Positions 43,779 through 52,274 of a stretch of 64,000 bases of DNA are shown piece after piece. The stretch comes from Profundicola sp964553105 (GTDB lineage: Bacteria > Bacteroidota > Bacteroidia > Flavobacteriales > Weeksellaceae): positions 32,002 through 96,001 of the forward strand of contig CAZKJO010000001.1 of NCBI GenBank assembly GCA_964553105.1. The letters run 5' to 3'. Under the pieces are notes generated by a model. The model was not told the origin of the DNA and did not search any database. It saw only the letters and a list, made by a program, of their open reading frames with translations. The translations under genes were made by a program, and so were the position numbers. The number at the start of each line of letters is the position of its first letter. The first letter of the stretch is position 1.

Positions 43779-43786
43779 CAAATATA
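43779..43786 (-). promoter_or_regulatory. -7 box of yihY
   Basis: TATATTTG on the minus strand, 18 bases before the chosen ATG and touching the rlmH start codon on the other strand. Confidence 0.45.
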
Positions 43787-44259
43787 TGCAAATTTCATTG
43801 CTCTGCATGGGGTTAACAGACGAATCTCAAATTATTCAATTGATGCAAAAATATGAGAAACGCCTTCCTGCGCATTATAATTTTAAACGTGTAGAACTTC
43901 CTGATATAAAAGGAAGAAAGAACCTGAGCCAAGAACAACAAAAACTCCTAGAAGAGGATGCCTTCTTAGATAAAATTAATCCATCTGATTATGTTGTTTT
44001 GTTAGATGAACGAGGAAAAAGCTATACCTCTACTCAATTTGCAGAATTCCTGAACAATCAGTTTATTTCTATGGCCAATCACTTGGTATTTGTGGTGGGT
44101 GGACCTTATGGTTTTTCTGAGAAAATGTATCAGCGCAGCAATGCAAAAATCTCCTTATCTAAAATGACCTTTACGCATCAGATGGTAAGATTATTCTTTG
44201 TTGAACAAGTCTATAGAGCTTTTACTATATTGCAAGGCAAATCATATCATCACGATTAA
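43786..44259 (+). CDS. rlmH: 23S rRNA (pseudouridine1915-N3)-methyltransferase
   Basis: SPOUT-class methyltransferase acting on helix 69 of 70S ribosomes. 157 residues, the standard length. Landmarks are YVVLLDERGKSYTS, FVVGGPYGFSE and the C-terminal ISLSKMTFTHQMVRLFFVEQVYRAFTILQGKSYHHD pattern that makes the SAM knot and ends in the conserved YHH. Two bases separate it from the CPBP gene. Confidence 0.97.
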   Translation: MQISLLCMGLTDESQIIQLMQKYEKRLPAHYNFKRVELPDIKGRKNLSQEQQKLLEEDAFLDKINPSDYVVLLDERGKSYTSTQFAEFLNNQFISMANHLVFVVGGPYGFSEKMYQRSNAKISLSKMTFTHQMVRLFFVEQVYRAFTILQGKSYHHD

Positions 44260-44261
44260 AT

Positions 44262-45140
44262 ATGGAATCAAATCAATCGCGTCCTGGCTTAACTACCTAC
44301 TTTAATTATAAAGTAAGTGTGGGTGAATCTATTTTATTCTTTTTCTTAACCCTTCTGATAGGACAAATTGTAGGCGGCCTCATCTCTGCACCTACATTTT
44401 TCATGAAAGAACTTTCTCATGTATTGCTTCCTTTATCATTCCTAATAGGATTTGGTTTGGCAGCCCTGAGTATTATGACCGTAAAAAAGCTGAGAATTCA
44501 AGAGTTAAAAAACTTCTTCCACACCAAAGTACAAGTGAAACACATCCTCATGGCCATTGCACTTTATTTTTCTATAATGCCCATTGCAGAGTACTTAGCT
44601 ATGATTGTGCCTACCGAAGGATATCCTATTCTCGAAGATTTATACAAGACTTTTGAATCTAGTTTTGCCATGATTTTTGAATATAAAGTGGCTGCTTTTA
44701 TCATGGTTGTTGTTTTAGCTCCTATACTAGAAGAATTAATATTTAGAGGACTCATACTTAGAGGGATGCTCAATGCTAATATTTCCCCATGGGTTGCTAT
44801 TATATTAAGTTCTTTATTATTCGGTATTGCTCACCTCAACCCTTGGCAGTTTCTAGGCGCTGGAATGATTGGACTAGCTCTTGGATTTATATATTGGAGA
44901 ACACAATCTCTATGGCTGGTTATATTCCTTCATGCGTTAAACAATTTTATCGCCTTTGTTATAACCCTAAAGACAGAAAATTTAGAAGAAACTATTTTCG
45001 AGCCAAATTACATAACTCTAGGCATCGCAATTATACTAAGTTTATTAATTGCTTTTTTCTTCTACAAACGCTCCCAAGATACAGCCTTAAACGGGCTTTA
45101 CGCCAAAGAAGTGAATGAAGATGTAGATTCTATGGAATAA
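44262..45140 (+). CDS. CPBP family intramembrane glutamic endopeptidase
   Basis: 292 residues, about seven membrane helices. The CPBP/Abi motifs are in order: LEELIFRG (catalytic Glu pair and Arg), FGIAHLNPWQF (His), and FLHALNNFIAF (His/Asn). These Rce1-like proteases cleave within the membrane; some protect against self-made bacteriocins. It lies directly after rlmH, which gives no functional clue. A short hydrophilic tail ends the protein. Confidence 0.92.
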   Translation: MESNQSRPGLTTYFNYKVSVGESILFFFLTLLIGQIVGGLISAPTFFMKELSHVLLPLSFLIGFGLAALSIMTVKKLRIQELKNFFHTKVQVKHILMAIALYFSIMPIAEYLAMIVPTEGYPILEDLYKTFESSFAMIFEYKVAAFIMVVVLAPILEELIFRGLILRGMLNANISPWVAIILSSLLFGIAHLNPWQFLGAGMIGLALGFIYWRTQSLWLVIFLHALNNFIAFVITLKTENLEETIFEPNYITLGIAIILSLLIAFFFYKRSQDTALNGLYAKEVNEDVDSME

Positions 45141-45268
45141 TAGTATACTTCTTTAATATCAAATAATTTTAATCCTTCATTAGGCTTGAATACTCGCTTT
45201 AATATCAAAATCTTAACACAGCTAGCGATAAGATTAAAATCCAATAAGTAAATCCAAAATAATCTTTG

Positions 45269-45276
45269 TATTTTTG
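45269..45276 (+). promoter_or_regulatory. -7 box of the fused E1 dehydrogenase gene
   Basis: TATTTTTG, 22 bases before the ATG at 45299. It overlaps an in-frame ATG at 45266 and so argues against that earlier start. Confidence 0.5.
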
Positions 45277-45298
45277 TGATATTCGAAACTATATACAT

Positions 45299-47737
45299 AT
45301 GCACAACGAGAATATTTTGAACCAGGAAATTTCATTTGATACTTTTAAAGAAGAAATACTTCATGATTATTATTTAGCTCGATTAAGCCGTGAAACCAGT
45401 CTATTGGGTAGACGTGAGGTATTAACCGGTAAAGCTAAATTTGGAATTTTTGGTGATGGAAAAGAACTTCCACAAATTGCCATGGCTAAAGTTTTTAAAA
45501 ATGGAGACTTCCGTTCTGGATATTATCGTGACCAAACCTTTATGATGGCCATTGAGCAATTGACTGTTGAAGGATTTTTCGCTCAATTATATGCTGTAAC
45601 CGACGAAAACGTAGAAAAGGCTTCTGCAGGAAGACAAATGACCTCACACTTTGCTACGCACTCTTTGAACAAAGATGGATCTTGGAAAAAATTAACGGAA
45701 CAAAAAAATTCAAGTGCTGATATTTCTCCAACGGCTGGTCAAATGCCTAGATTAGTTGGTTTGGCGCAAGCCTCTAAATACTATAGAAATCATCCAGAAG
45801 CAGACGAAACCAACAATTTTTCTATCAATGGTAACGAAATCGCATTTGGTACTATTGGTGATGCTTCTACTTCAGAAGGTCATTTCTGGGAGTCAATTAA
45901 TGCGGCGGGTGTTTTGCAAATCCCTATGATTATCTCTATTTGGGACGATGAATATGGAATTTCTGTTGGACACAATTATCAACGAACTAAAAAGAATTTA
46001 TCTGAAATGCTTAAAGGCTTTCAGAGAACCGATAACGAGCGAGGTTATGAAATCATTACAACCTATGCTCACGACTATCCACACTTGGTAGAGTCATATC
46101 AAAAAGCTGAAAGATTAGCTAGAGAGGAGCATATTCCTGTAGTTGTTCACGTGAGAGAATGTACGCAACCCCAAGGCCATTCAACTTCTGGTTCACACGA
46201 GAGATACAAATCAAAAGAACGCTTGGAGTGGGAGAACAAAATGGATAATATCGAGTCTTTTCGCAAATGGATCTTGGATTTCGAAGTGAGCGAAGGTGAT
46301 CAAGTTTTAAATATTGCCACAGAAGAAGAGCTTAGTGAAATCGATAAACAGACTAAAAAAGAAGCTAAACAAGGGCAAAAATCAGCATGGCAAGTATACA
46401 CTTCTCAAATCGATGATCTTAAAAATGCTGCAGTTCCTTTATTGAAGAACTTAGCTGAGTCTTCTGCTAATAAAAATGCAATTTTAGAGGAAATCAATGC
46501 CTTATCTACCAAATTAAGCACTTATAAAAGAGATGTTTTCCATACGGTTAGAAAATCATTAAGATTAAGTATTAATGAAAATACGAGCGCACGCACGGCC
46601 TTAATTAATTGGTTGAATCACGCTATTGCAAAACAAAGAGAAAATTATTCATCTCATCTATATTTTGAAACTGCAGAACAATTGCCTGCCGCTATTGCTC
46701 CCGAGCTTAGCGAGGATTCTGAATTAGTGGATGGCCGTGTTGTTTTAAGAGATAACTTTAAAGAAATCTTTAAAAACAACCCTAAAGTATTAGTTTTCGG
46801 TGAAGACAGTGGAAATATCGGCGACGTAAACCAAGGATTAGAAGGTTTGCAGCAAATTTACGGCGAAAGCAGAGTAAGCGATACTGGAATTCGTGAAGCT
46901 ACCATTCTTGGTCAGGGTATTGGATTGGCGATGCGTGGTTTAAGACCCATTGCTGAAATTCAGTATTTAGATTATGTTCTGTATTGTCTACAAGGAATGA
47001 GTGATGATTTGGCGACGGTGTTATATCGTACCAAAGGTCGTCAGAAAGCTCCAGTAATCGTTAGAACACGTGGTCATAGATTAGAAGGAATTTGGCATGC
47101 TGGTTCCCCAATGGGAGGAATCTTGAACCTAGTTCGAGGAATGTATGTTTTAGTTCCTAGAGATTTAACCAAAGCAGCAGGATTTTATAATTCTTTATTA
47201 AAAATCGATACACCTGCGATTGTGGTAGAAAGCTTGAATGGTTATCGATTAAAAGAAAAAATGCCAAGCAACTTAGGTGAGTTTACAACACCTATTGGCG
47301 AAGTAGAAATCACCAAAGAAGGGAAAGATGTTACCTTATTAACTTATGGTTCAACATGGAGAATTGTTGACGAGGCGGCTAAAGAATTAGAAAGTTTAGG
47401 AATCAGTGCCGAAGTTATTGATGCTCAATCCTTAATTCCTTTTGACAATTCTCAACGAATTAAGAAAAGTTTAGAAAAAACAAATCGTTTGGTTATTATA
47501 GACGAGGATGTTCCTGGTGGAGCTTCTGCCTATATGCTTAAAAACATCTTAGAAGACATGGATGGTTATCGTCTGTTGGATAGCAAACCGCTAACCATTA
47601 CAGCCAATGACCATAGAACGGCTTATGCTACGGATGGAGACTACTTCTCTAAACCATCATTAGATGATATTGTTGAACAAGTTTATAACCTTATGAACGA
47701 AAGTAATCCAGCTAAATTTCCAAGTATTTTCGGATAA
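45299..47737 (+). CDS. branched-chain-type 2-oxoacid dehydrogenase E1, fused alpha and beta subunits
   Basis: Thiamine-diphosphate-dependent decarboxylase component of a 2-oxoacid dehydrogenase complex. 812 residues in one chain. The alpha half has GYYRDQTFMM, the cofactor site GTIGDASTSEGHFWESIN and WDDEYGISV. The beta half (from about 480) has VFGEDSGNIGDVNQGLEGL, GIREATILGQGIGLAMRGLRP and QSLIPFD. In most bacteria these are two proteins; the fusion is common in Bacteroidota. Probable substrates are oxoacids from Leu, Ile and Val, fitting ilvE and IcmF elsewhere in the window; pyruvate cannot be excluded. E2 and E3 genes are not here. Confidence 0.93.
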   Translation: MHNENILNQEISFDTFKEEILHDYYLARLSRETSLLGRREVLTGKAKFGIFGDGKELPQIAMAKVFKNGDFRSGYYRDQTFMMAIEQLTVEGFFAQLYAVTDENVEKASAGRQMTSHFATHSLNKDGSWKKLTEQKNSSADISPTAGQMPRLVGLAQASKYYRNHPEADETNNFSINGNEIAFGTIGDASTSEGHFWESINAAGVLQIPMIISIWDDEYGISVGHNYQRTKKNLSEMLKGFQRTDNERGYEIITTYAHDYPHLVESYQKAERLAREEHIPVVVHVRECTQPQGHSTSGSHERYKSKERLEWENKMDNIESFRKWILDFEVSEGDQVLNIATEEELSEIDKQTKKEAKQGQKSAWQVYTSQIDDLKNAAVPLLKNLAESSANKNAILEEINALSTKLSTYKRDVFHTVRKSLRLSINENTSARTALINWLNHAIAKQRENYSSHLYFETAEQLPAAIAPELSEDSELVDGRVVLRDNFKEIFKNNPKVLVFGEDSGNIGDVNQGLEGLQQIYGESRVSDTGIREATILGQGIGLAMRGLRPIAEIQYLDYVLYCLQGMSDDLATVLYRTKGRQKAPVIVRTRGHRLEGIWHAGSPMGGILNLVRGMYVLVPRDLTKAAGFYNSLLKIDTPAIVVESLNGYRLKEKMPSNLGEFTTPIGEVEITKEGKDVTLLTYGSTWRIVDEAAKELESLGISAEVIDAQSLIPFDNSQRIKKSLEKTNRLVIIDEDVPGGASAYMLKNILEDMDGYRLLDSKPLTITANDHRTAYATDGDYFSKPSLDDIVEQVYNLMNESNPAKFPSIFG

Positions 47738-47763
47738 TTGAACATTTTTTTAAAATTATTAAT

Positions 47764-47801
47764 AAGGGAATCTATAAATCAGGTAGATTCCCTTTAATTT
47801 T
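47764..47801 (+). terminator. intrinsic terminator after the E1 gene
   Basis: The perfect 11-bp stem AAGGGAATCTA (47764-47774) / TAGATTCCCTT (47784-47794) is followed by a T-rich tract. Confidence 0.85.
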
Positions 47802-47839
47802 GTTCTTATTCTGAATTTATAATCATTAAATTTCACATT

Positions 47840-48517
47840 ATGAGAATTGATATTGTCACTGTTTTGCCTGAGCTATTAGAAAGCCCTTTTGCCGCATCTA
47901 TTCTAAAGCGTGCACAAGAAAAAGGTCTTGTAGAGGTTCACTTACATAATTTACGAGATTGGACGACAGATAATTACAAATCAGTGGATGATTATCAGTA
48001 TGGTGGTGGCGCAGGAATGGTGATGACTCCGGAACCTATTCAGAGATGTTTTGAGGATTTAATGAAAGATCGCGAATATGATGAAATTATTTATCTAACT
48101 CCAGATGGTAAGACTTTTAATCAAAAAATCGCAAATCAATTATCTTTAAAAGGCAATATTTTAATGCTTTGTGGCCATTATAAAGGCGTTGATCAAAGAA
48201 TCCGCGATAAATATATCAGCCTCGAGATTTCTGTGGGTGATTTTGTTTTAAGTGGTGGTGAATTAGCTGCTGCTATTGTAGCCGATGCTGTTATTCGCCT
48301 ACTTCCGGGAGTTTTAAATGATGAGACTTCTGCTTTAGAAGATTCTTTTCAGGACAATCTATTAGCACCACCTGTTTATACGCGTCCAGCGGTTTGGGAA
48401 GGTATGGAAGTTCCTGAAGTGCTATTGAGCGGCGATTTTAAGAAAATAGATGAATGGCGTGAAAGTCAAGCTTTAAAAAGAACCCAAGAGCGTCGACCCG
48501 ATTTGCTTGAGGACTAA
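47840..48517 (+). CDS. trmD: tRNA (guanosine(37)-N1)-methyltransferase
   Basis: Makes m1G37 in tRNAs reading CNN codons, preventing +1 frameshifts; an essential SPOUT enzyme acting as a dimer. 225 residues. Landmarks are MRIDIVTVLPEL, YGGGAGMVMTPEP, LMLCGHYKGVDQR, ISVGDFVLSGGELAA (the SAM-binding knot) and LLAPPVYTRP. It is not in the usual rpsP-rimM-trmD-rplS cluster. Convergent with the response-regulator gene, 3 bases apart. Confidence 0.98.
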   Translation: MRIDIVTVLPELLESPFAASILKRAQEKGLVEVHLHNLRDWTTDNYKSVDDYQYGGGAGMVMTPEPIQRCFEDLMKDREYDEIIYLTPDGKTFNQKIANQLSLKGNILMLCGHYKGVDQRIRDKYISLEISVGDFVLSGGELAAAIVADAVIRLLPGVLNDETSALEDSFQDNLLAPPVYTRPAVWEGMEVPEVLLSGDFKKIDEWRESQALKRTQERRPDLLED

Positions 48518-48520
48518 AAT

Positions 48521-49174
48521 TTAGTCTATTAACTTATTATTTCGTGCTTTAATAATGGCTTCAATCTTATTGTGCACCTGCAGCTTTTTGTAGATATTTT
48601 CGATGTGCTTACGAACTGTCCCAGGAGAAATAATTAAATTATCTGCAATAATAGAGTAACTCAATCCTTTGGCCAATTGCTCCAAAACTTCGGTTTCTCT
48701 ATCCGTAAGTCTGATTTTCTCTTTATCATTAGAATCTATATTAACCATTGGATTACGTAGAAGTCTTAATGTTTTAATGGCAATAGACGGATTCATCGCT
48801 GCCCCCCCATTCATGGTATCTACAATCCCTTGATGTAACTCATCGGGTTTCGTTTCTTTTAGCAAATAGCCATCGGCCCCGGCTTTTATGGCATTAAAAA
48901 TATTTTCATCATTATCAAAAACAGTTAGCATAACTATTTTTATATGAGGGTAGCGTTTTTTAATTTCAGCAGTCGCTTGAATCCCATTCATAACAGGCAT
49001 TTCTATATCCATTAGAATTAAATCCACAGCATGATTCTCCTCGAGTTTATCTACTATTTCTTGACCATTGAGTGCAGAGAACCTGAAGTCTAGATCAGGG
49101 AAAAAAGACAATTTTTCTTTTATGGCCAAGATGAGAAATGTATTGTCGTCTACGATTGATATACGAGTTTTCAT
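48521..49174 (-). CDS. NarL/LuxR-type response regulator
   Basis: 217 residues. The receiver domain (1-120) has acidic pocket residues DD at 9-10, the phosphorylated Asp56 in ILMDIEMPVMNG, and Lys in LLKETKPDE. The LuxR helix-turn-helix (about 150-212) is LTDRETEVLEQLAKGLSYSIIADNLIISPGTVRKHIENIY. It acts as a DNA-binding transcription factor once phosphorylated by the kinase encoded 33 bases upstream. Targets unknown; no obvious adjacent target operon. Confidence 0.95.
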   Translation of the reverse strand: MKTRISIVDDNTFLILAIKEKLSFFPDLDFRFSALNGQEIVDKLEENHAVDLILMDIEMPVMNGIQATAEIKKRYPHIKIVMLTVFDNDENIFNAIKAGADGYLLKETKPDELHQGIVDTMNGGAAMNPSIAIKTLRLLRNPMVNIDSNDKEKIRLTDRETEVLEQLAKGLSYSIIADNLIISPGTVRKHIENIYKKLQVHNKIEAIIKARNNKLID

Positions 49175-49207
49175 GGGTTGAATTTTTTAGGTGATTGCCT
49201 GATAATA

Positions 49208-51133
49208 CTAAAGCTCAAGGTTAATTTCGGTTCCTTTATTTATGGTTGAGTGAATATGTAGGTTAGCACACAAATCTTTAGCTCTTTTTTGCATAGAAAG
49301 TATTCCATTGCTGACTTTAACATTTTTCTGATCGAAACCAACACCATTATCCCTAATCCGAATGTTGATTTTATCTAATTTTTTAGTTATTAGAACCTCT
49401 ATTTCACTTGCATGGGCATATTTAATGGCATTATTCACTGCTTCTTGAATTATTCGATAAATATTCATGCCATCTACCGAGTTGAAGTTTTGATCTAGAT
49501 TTGAATTTTCATCAATTTCGAACAAAAAACTAGTATTATTTAAACTTAGATTCGCTTTTTCTATAAAATTCGTGATACGTGATTGCAAATCAGCAAAACT
49601 AATTTCACTTTGATTCATGGCCCAAATCGTATCTCTCAATTCATTAATTGTTTCGCGGGTAAAATCACTAATTTGATCTAACTTATTTAAAAGTGGTTGA
49701 TTATTAATATCATAAGCATAATCTAAATTATCTAAGGATGAAATGACAAAGGTTAGCTGCGAGCCTATATTATCATGTAAATCTCTAGAGATTCGTAAAC
49801 GTTGTTCTTGTAACTTATTTTGTGTCTCGATTCGAGCTAAGGCTGATTTTAATTCATTTTCCTTGTGTAATTGATTCATCTTTAATTTTTGTTGCTTCCA
49901 AAATAAAAATCCTAAGAGACCTATAACTAAGGTTAATCCGATTAAACCAATTACGGTATATCCCCTTCTTTGTAATTTTAATTCTTTTTCGGCTATATCA
50001 GCACGATGGATTAGAATTTCTTTTTCCTTTTCTGCAGTTTCATATTGAATAGACATTTCGTTGATGTGTCTTGCCTTGGATTCAGAAAACATTTCATCCT
50101 CATTTTCTTTGTATTTTTTGTAATAGGCTAAAGCATTTTTATAATCATTTTTATTTAGACTTAATTCATGATATCTTAAAAAGCCTTCAGACAAAAATCT
50201 TTTCTCACCTGTTTTATAAGTTTCTTTCATGGCACTATCTAAAATAATTTTAGCCTGTTGAAATTGTTTTTTATCCATTAATATTTTGCTCAAATTGATT
50301 AATGTAATCGGATTTGGTTCTTTCTTATCACCAACTTCTAGGGATAATAAGGTGTATTTCTCTGCATTATTCAGGTCATTTAATTTGGTATATGTATTCC
50401 CAATATTGGAGTACCATGTGCTTAAATAGCCATACTCTTTATTCTTTTTAAAATACTCAACAGCCATTTTGTTGTAATAAAGCGCGCTATCAAAGACGTT
50501 AAGCTCATCGTAAGCAATGCCAATAAGCCCATAACCTCTCCCGATGCTCAATTCATCGTTCATATTTTTGGCAGAAATAATCGATTTTTTATGCCACTCA
50601 ATAGCTTTCCTATAATCGTTCATTCTATCATAGGTGTAACCAATCTCTTGAATAAGCCTCGTTACAAATAGATTATCCTTTAACCTATTTTTTCTAAATT
50701 CTAATTCCTCTAATCCTTTTGCCAAAGCCTCTGGATACATTCCATTTTTCTGATATCCCCGGTGTGCATAATACATGGCATTGGCAGCCAATGAATCATT
50801 TAAACCGATAAGATATTTTGAGGCAATATTTAAGTTTTTAATTTGTAGAAAAGTTTGATTTTCTTGGAAATTAGAAACACCCATCCTATAATAGGCTTTA
50901 CCCAAAAGGAGAGAATCATTGGTGTAATCTAACACCTTGGCGGCAGCATCATATGCAGAAATTGCATCTCGACTATAATAGTAGGCATCTGCCAAATTCA
51001 AAAAAGACATTGCTTTAGCATCGCCCTTTTGCGAGGCTATACAATTCCTCAAACTATCTATATTTTGACCTACAGCAAATGATGTCAAAAGTGATATAAA
51101 TACACAAAGCCTAGTTGTAATCTTTTGCATCAT
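49208..51133 (-). CDS. TPR-containing sensor histidine kinase (HisKA_3 type)
   Basis: 641 residues. A signal peptide (MMQKITTRLCVFISLLTSFAVG) leads to a periplasmic tetratricopeptide array (about 35-350; repeats such as AIEWHKKSIISAKNM and NAEKYTLLSLEVG). A coiled segment, one membrane helix (392-412) and a cytoplasmic kinase core follow. The phospho-accepting His453 lies in RISRDLHDNIGSQL. The ATPase domain has QEAVNNAIKYA, DNGVGFD and GILSMQKRAKDL. The periplasmic TPR sensor is common in Bacteroidota and probably reads a protein or lipid partner. I start at 51133 (51130 also possible); the longer GTG reading to 51178 passes through a terminator. Paired with the response regulator. Confidence 0.94.
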   Translation of the reverse strand: MMQKITTRLCVFISLLTSFAVGQNIDSLRNCIASQKGDAKAMSFLNLADAYYYSRDAISAYDAAAKVLDYTNDSLLLGKAYYRMGVSNFQENQTFLQIKNLNIASKYLIGLNDSLAANAMYYAHRGYQKNGMYPEALAKGLEELEFRKNRLKDNLFVTRLIQEIGYTYDRMNDYRKAIEWHKKSIISAKNMNDELSIGRGYGLIGIAYDELNVFDSALYYNKMAVEYFKKNKEYGYLSTWYSNIGNTYTKLNDLNNAEKYTLLSLEVGDKKEPNPITLINLSKILMDKKQFQQAKIILDSAMKETYKTGEKRFLSEGFLRYHELSLNKNDYKNALAYYKKYKENEDEMFSESKARHINEMSIQYETAEKEKEILIHRADIAEKELKLQRRGYTVIGLIGLTLVIGLLGFLFWKQQKLKMNQLHKENELKSALARIETQNKLQEQRLRISRDLHDNIGSQLTFVISSLDNLDYAYDINNQPLLNKLDQISDFTRETINELRDTIWAMNQSEISFADLQSRITNFIEKANLSLNNTSFLFEIDENSNLDQNFNSVDGMNIYRIIQEAVNNAIKYAHASEIEVLITKKLDKINIRIRDNGVGFDQKNVKVSNGILSMQKRAKDLCANLHIHSTINKGTEINLEL

Positions 51134-51166
51134 AAGTTTGAATTTATATAAATGTACTAAAATGTC

Positions 51167-51196
51167 AAAAGCGCACAAACTAGTTATGCGCTTTTT
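51167..51196. terminator. terminator between the DUF6252 lipoprotein and the kinase gene
   Basis: The perfect 9-bp stem AAAAGCGCA (51167-51175) / TGCGCTTTT (51187-51195) has an 11-base loop and T/A runs on both sides. On the minus strand it ends the lipoprotein transcript and separates it from the kinase gene. Confidence 0.8.
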
Positions 51197-51269
51197 ATCA
51201 GGGTTTAGGTTGTTAGAATGCTAGTTAGAGTAGTTAAGTTAGTATAGAAACATTCTAATTCTTTAGGTT

Positions 51270-51788
51270 TTATTCCATATGAGCCCTGAAATTACCATCG
51301 GTAATACTTAAAACATTTGGAGAAGCCTCCTCATTATAACCTTCGAATTTAAATGTTCCTTTAACCATGACACCATCATCTTCGGTTACGATTACTTCAC
51401 CTTTGGGTACACCTCCACCCATTTGGGTTATGAAGTTATTTATCCATGCAGTATTGGTGTTTACTTTATAATACATAAGCATACTGCCATCCGTTGCACT
51501 GGTTCCTATGCGATAAGTTCCGGTGCCGGTATAATTATATACTTGAATGGTCATGGCTTCTCCTGCATTATTTGACCCCTGAACCAAGAGCACACCATTG
51601 GAGATTTGAGCTGCTACCAAATCGCCATAATTAGAATCTGTTGACCAATCATTGCCTGCCACCTTTGCCGTAATAAAGTCGGCATCTCCAGAAGTACCTC
51701 CTCCATCATCGTCACTGCTACAAGAGAGCATGATGATTGATAAAATCGATAATAGAAGAATTGCGGAGTGAGTTTTAAAAGTTTTCAT
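51270..51788 (-). CDS. DUF6252-like surface lipoprotein
   Basis: 172 residues. The signal peptide ends MLSC with the lipidated Cys followed by SSDDDGGG, an acidic surface-export signal. The rest is beta-rich: ITAKVAGNDWSTDSNYGDLVAA at the start and VMVKGTFKFEGYN near the end, the pattern of DUF6252. Function unknown. A second copy, cut by an assembly gap, lies just upstream. A TATATTTG -7 box (51811-51818) precedes it, so it has its own promoter. Confidence 0.8.
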   Translation of the reverse strand: MKTFKTHSAILLLSILSIIMLSCSSDDDGGGTSGDADFITAKVAGNDWSTDSNYGDLVAAQISNGVLLVQGSNNAGEAMTIQVYNYTGTGTYRIGTSATDGSMLMYYKVNTNTAWINNFITQMGGGVPKGEVIVTEDDGVMVKGTFKFEGYNEEASPNVLSITDGNFRAHME

Positions 51789-51810
51789 AAGCGTAGTTTT
51801 ATTGTTAAAG

Positions 51811-51818
51811 CAAATATA
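51811..51818 (-). promoter_or_regulatory. -7 box of the DUF6252-like gene
   Basis: TATATTTG on the minus strand, 23 bases before the ATG; fits TAnnTTTG. Confidence 0.5.
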
Positions 51819-51993
51819 AAATTGGATTATCTTTCATGAAATACGATGAATTACGTATTTAACTTGAAAGAATCAGCAGAAATAGAAAAAGCACACAAAT
51901 GAATGCATGCCTTTTCATAAATTAATTAAGGCTAATGCTTTTAAGAATTCATCCTTACCTGTTTGCCATATCCTCTACATAACGAGTTCTAAA

Positions 51994-52135
51994 TTAACCA
52001 TCCGTTACATATATTAAGCTAGGCGTTGACATTGGGTTGTAAGCGTCAAAATAAAATGTCCCTTGAATAATATCACCATTATTCGAAGTAATGGCAACCA
52101 ATAACATGAGAAACATCGCGAAAATAGCCGAGAAA
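51994..52135 (-). CDS. C-terminal fragment of a second DUF6252-like protein (5' part lost in gap)
   Basis: An open minus-strand frame runs from the gap edge to a TAA at 51994-51996. It gives VAITSNNGDIIQGTFYFDAYN followed by a few residues ending VTDG. This matches the end of the neighbouring lipoprotein (VIVTEDDGVMVKGTFKFEGYN ... SITDG) closely enough to be a paralogue. About 46 codons are present. The residues nearest the gap fit the family less well, as is common at error-prone contig ends. With the neighbour's length, around 125 codons are missing, so the 100-N gap is too short. Confidence 0.6.
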
Positions 52136-52235
52136 NNNNNNNNNNNNNNNNNNNNNNNNNNNNNNNNNNNNNNNNNNNNNNNNNNNNNNNNNNNNNNNNN
52201 NNNNNNNNNNNNNNNNNNNNNNNNNNNNNNNNNNN
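52136..52235. other. assembly gap (100 N)
   Basis: The gap interrupts the second DUF6252-like gene. Only 39 AT-rich bases separate its far edge from the LOG-family stop codon, so the missing gene's start and promoter are probably inside the gap. The flanks share no sequence. Confidence 0.9.
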
Positions 52236-52274
52236 ATATTTATTACAAACCAAAAATCATAATATAACACTTTC

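Noticed and set aside
45150..45213. CTTTAATATCAAA occurs twice upstream of the E1 gene
   Set aside because: Thirteen AT-rich bases repeated once in very AT-rich DNA are expected by chance; spacing suggests no operator or promoter function.
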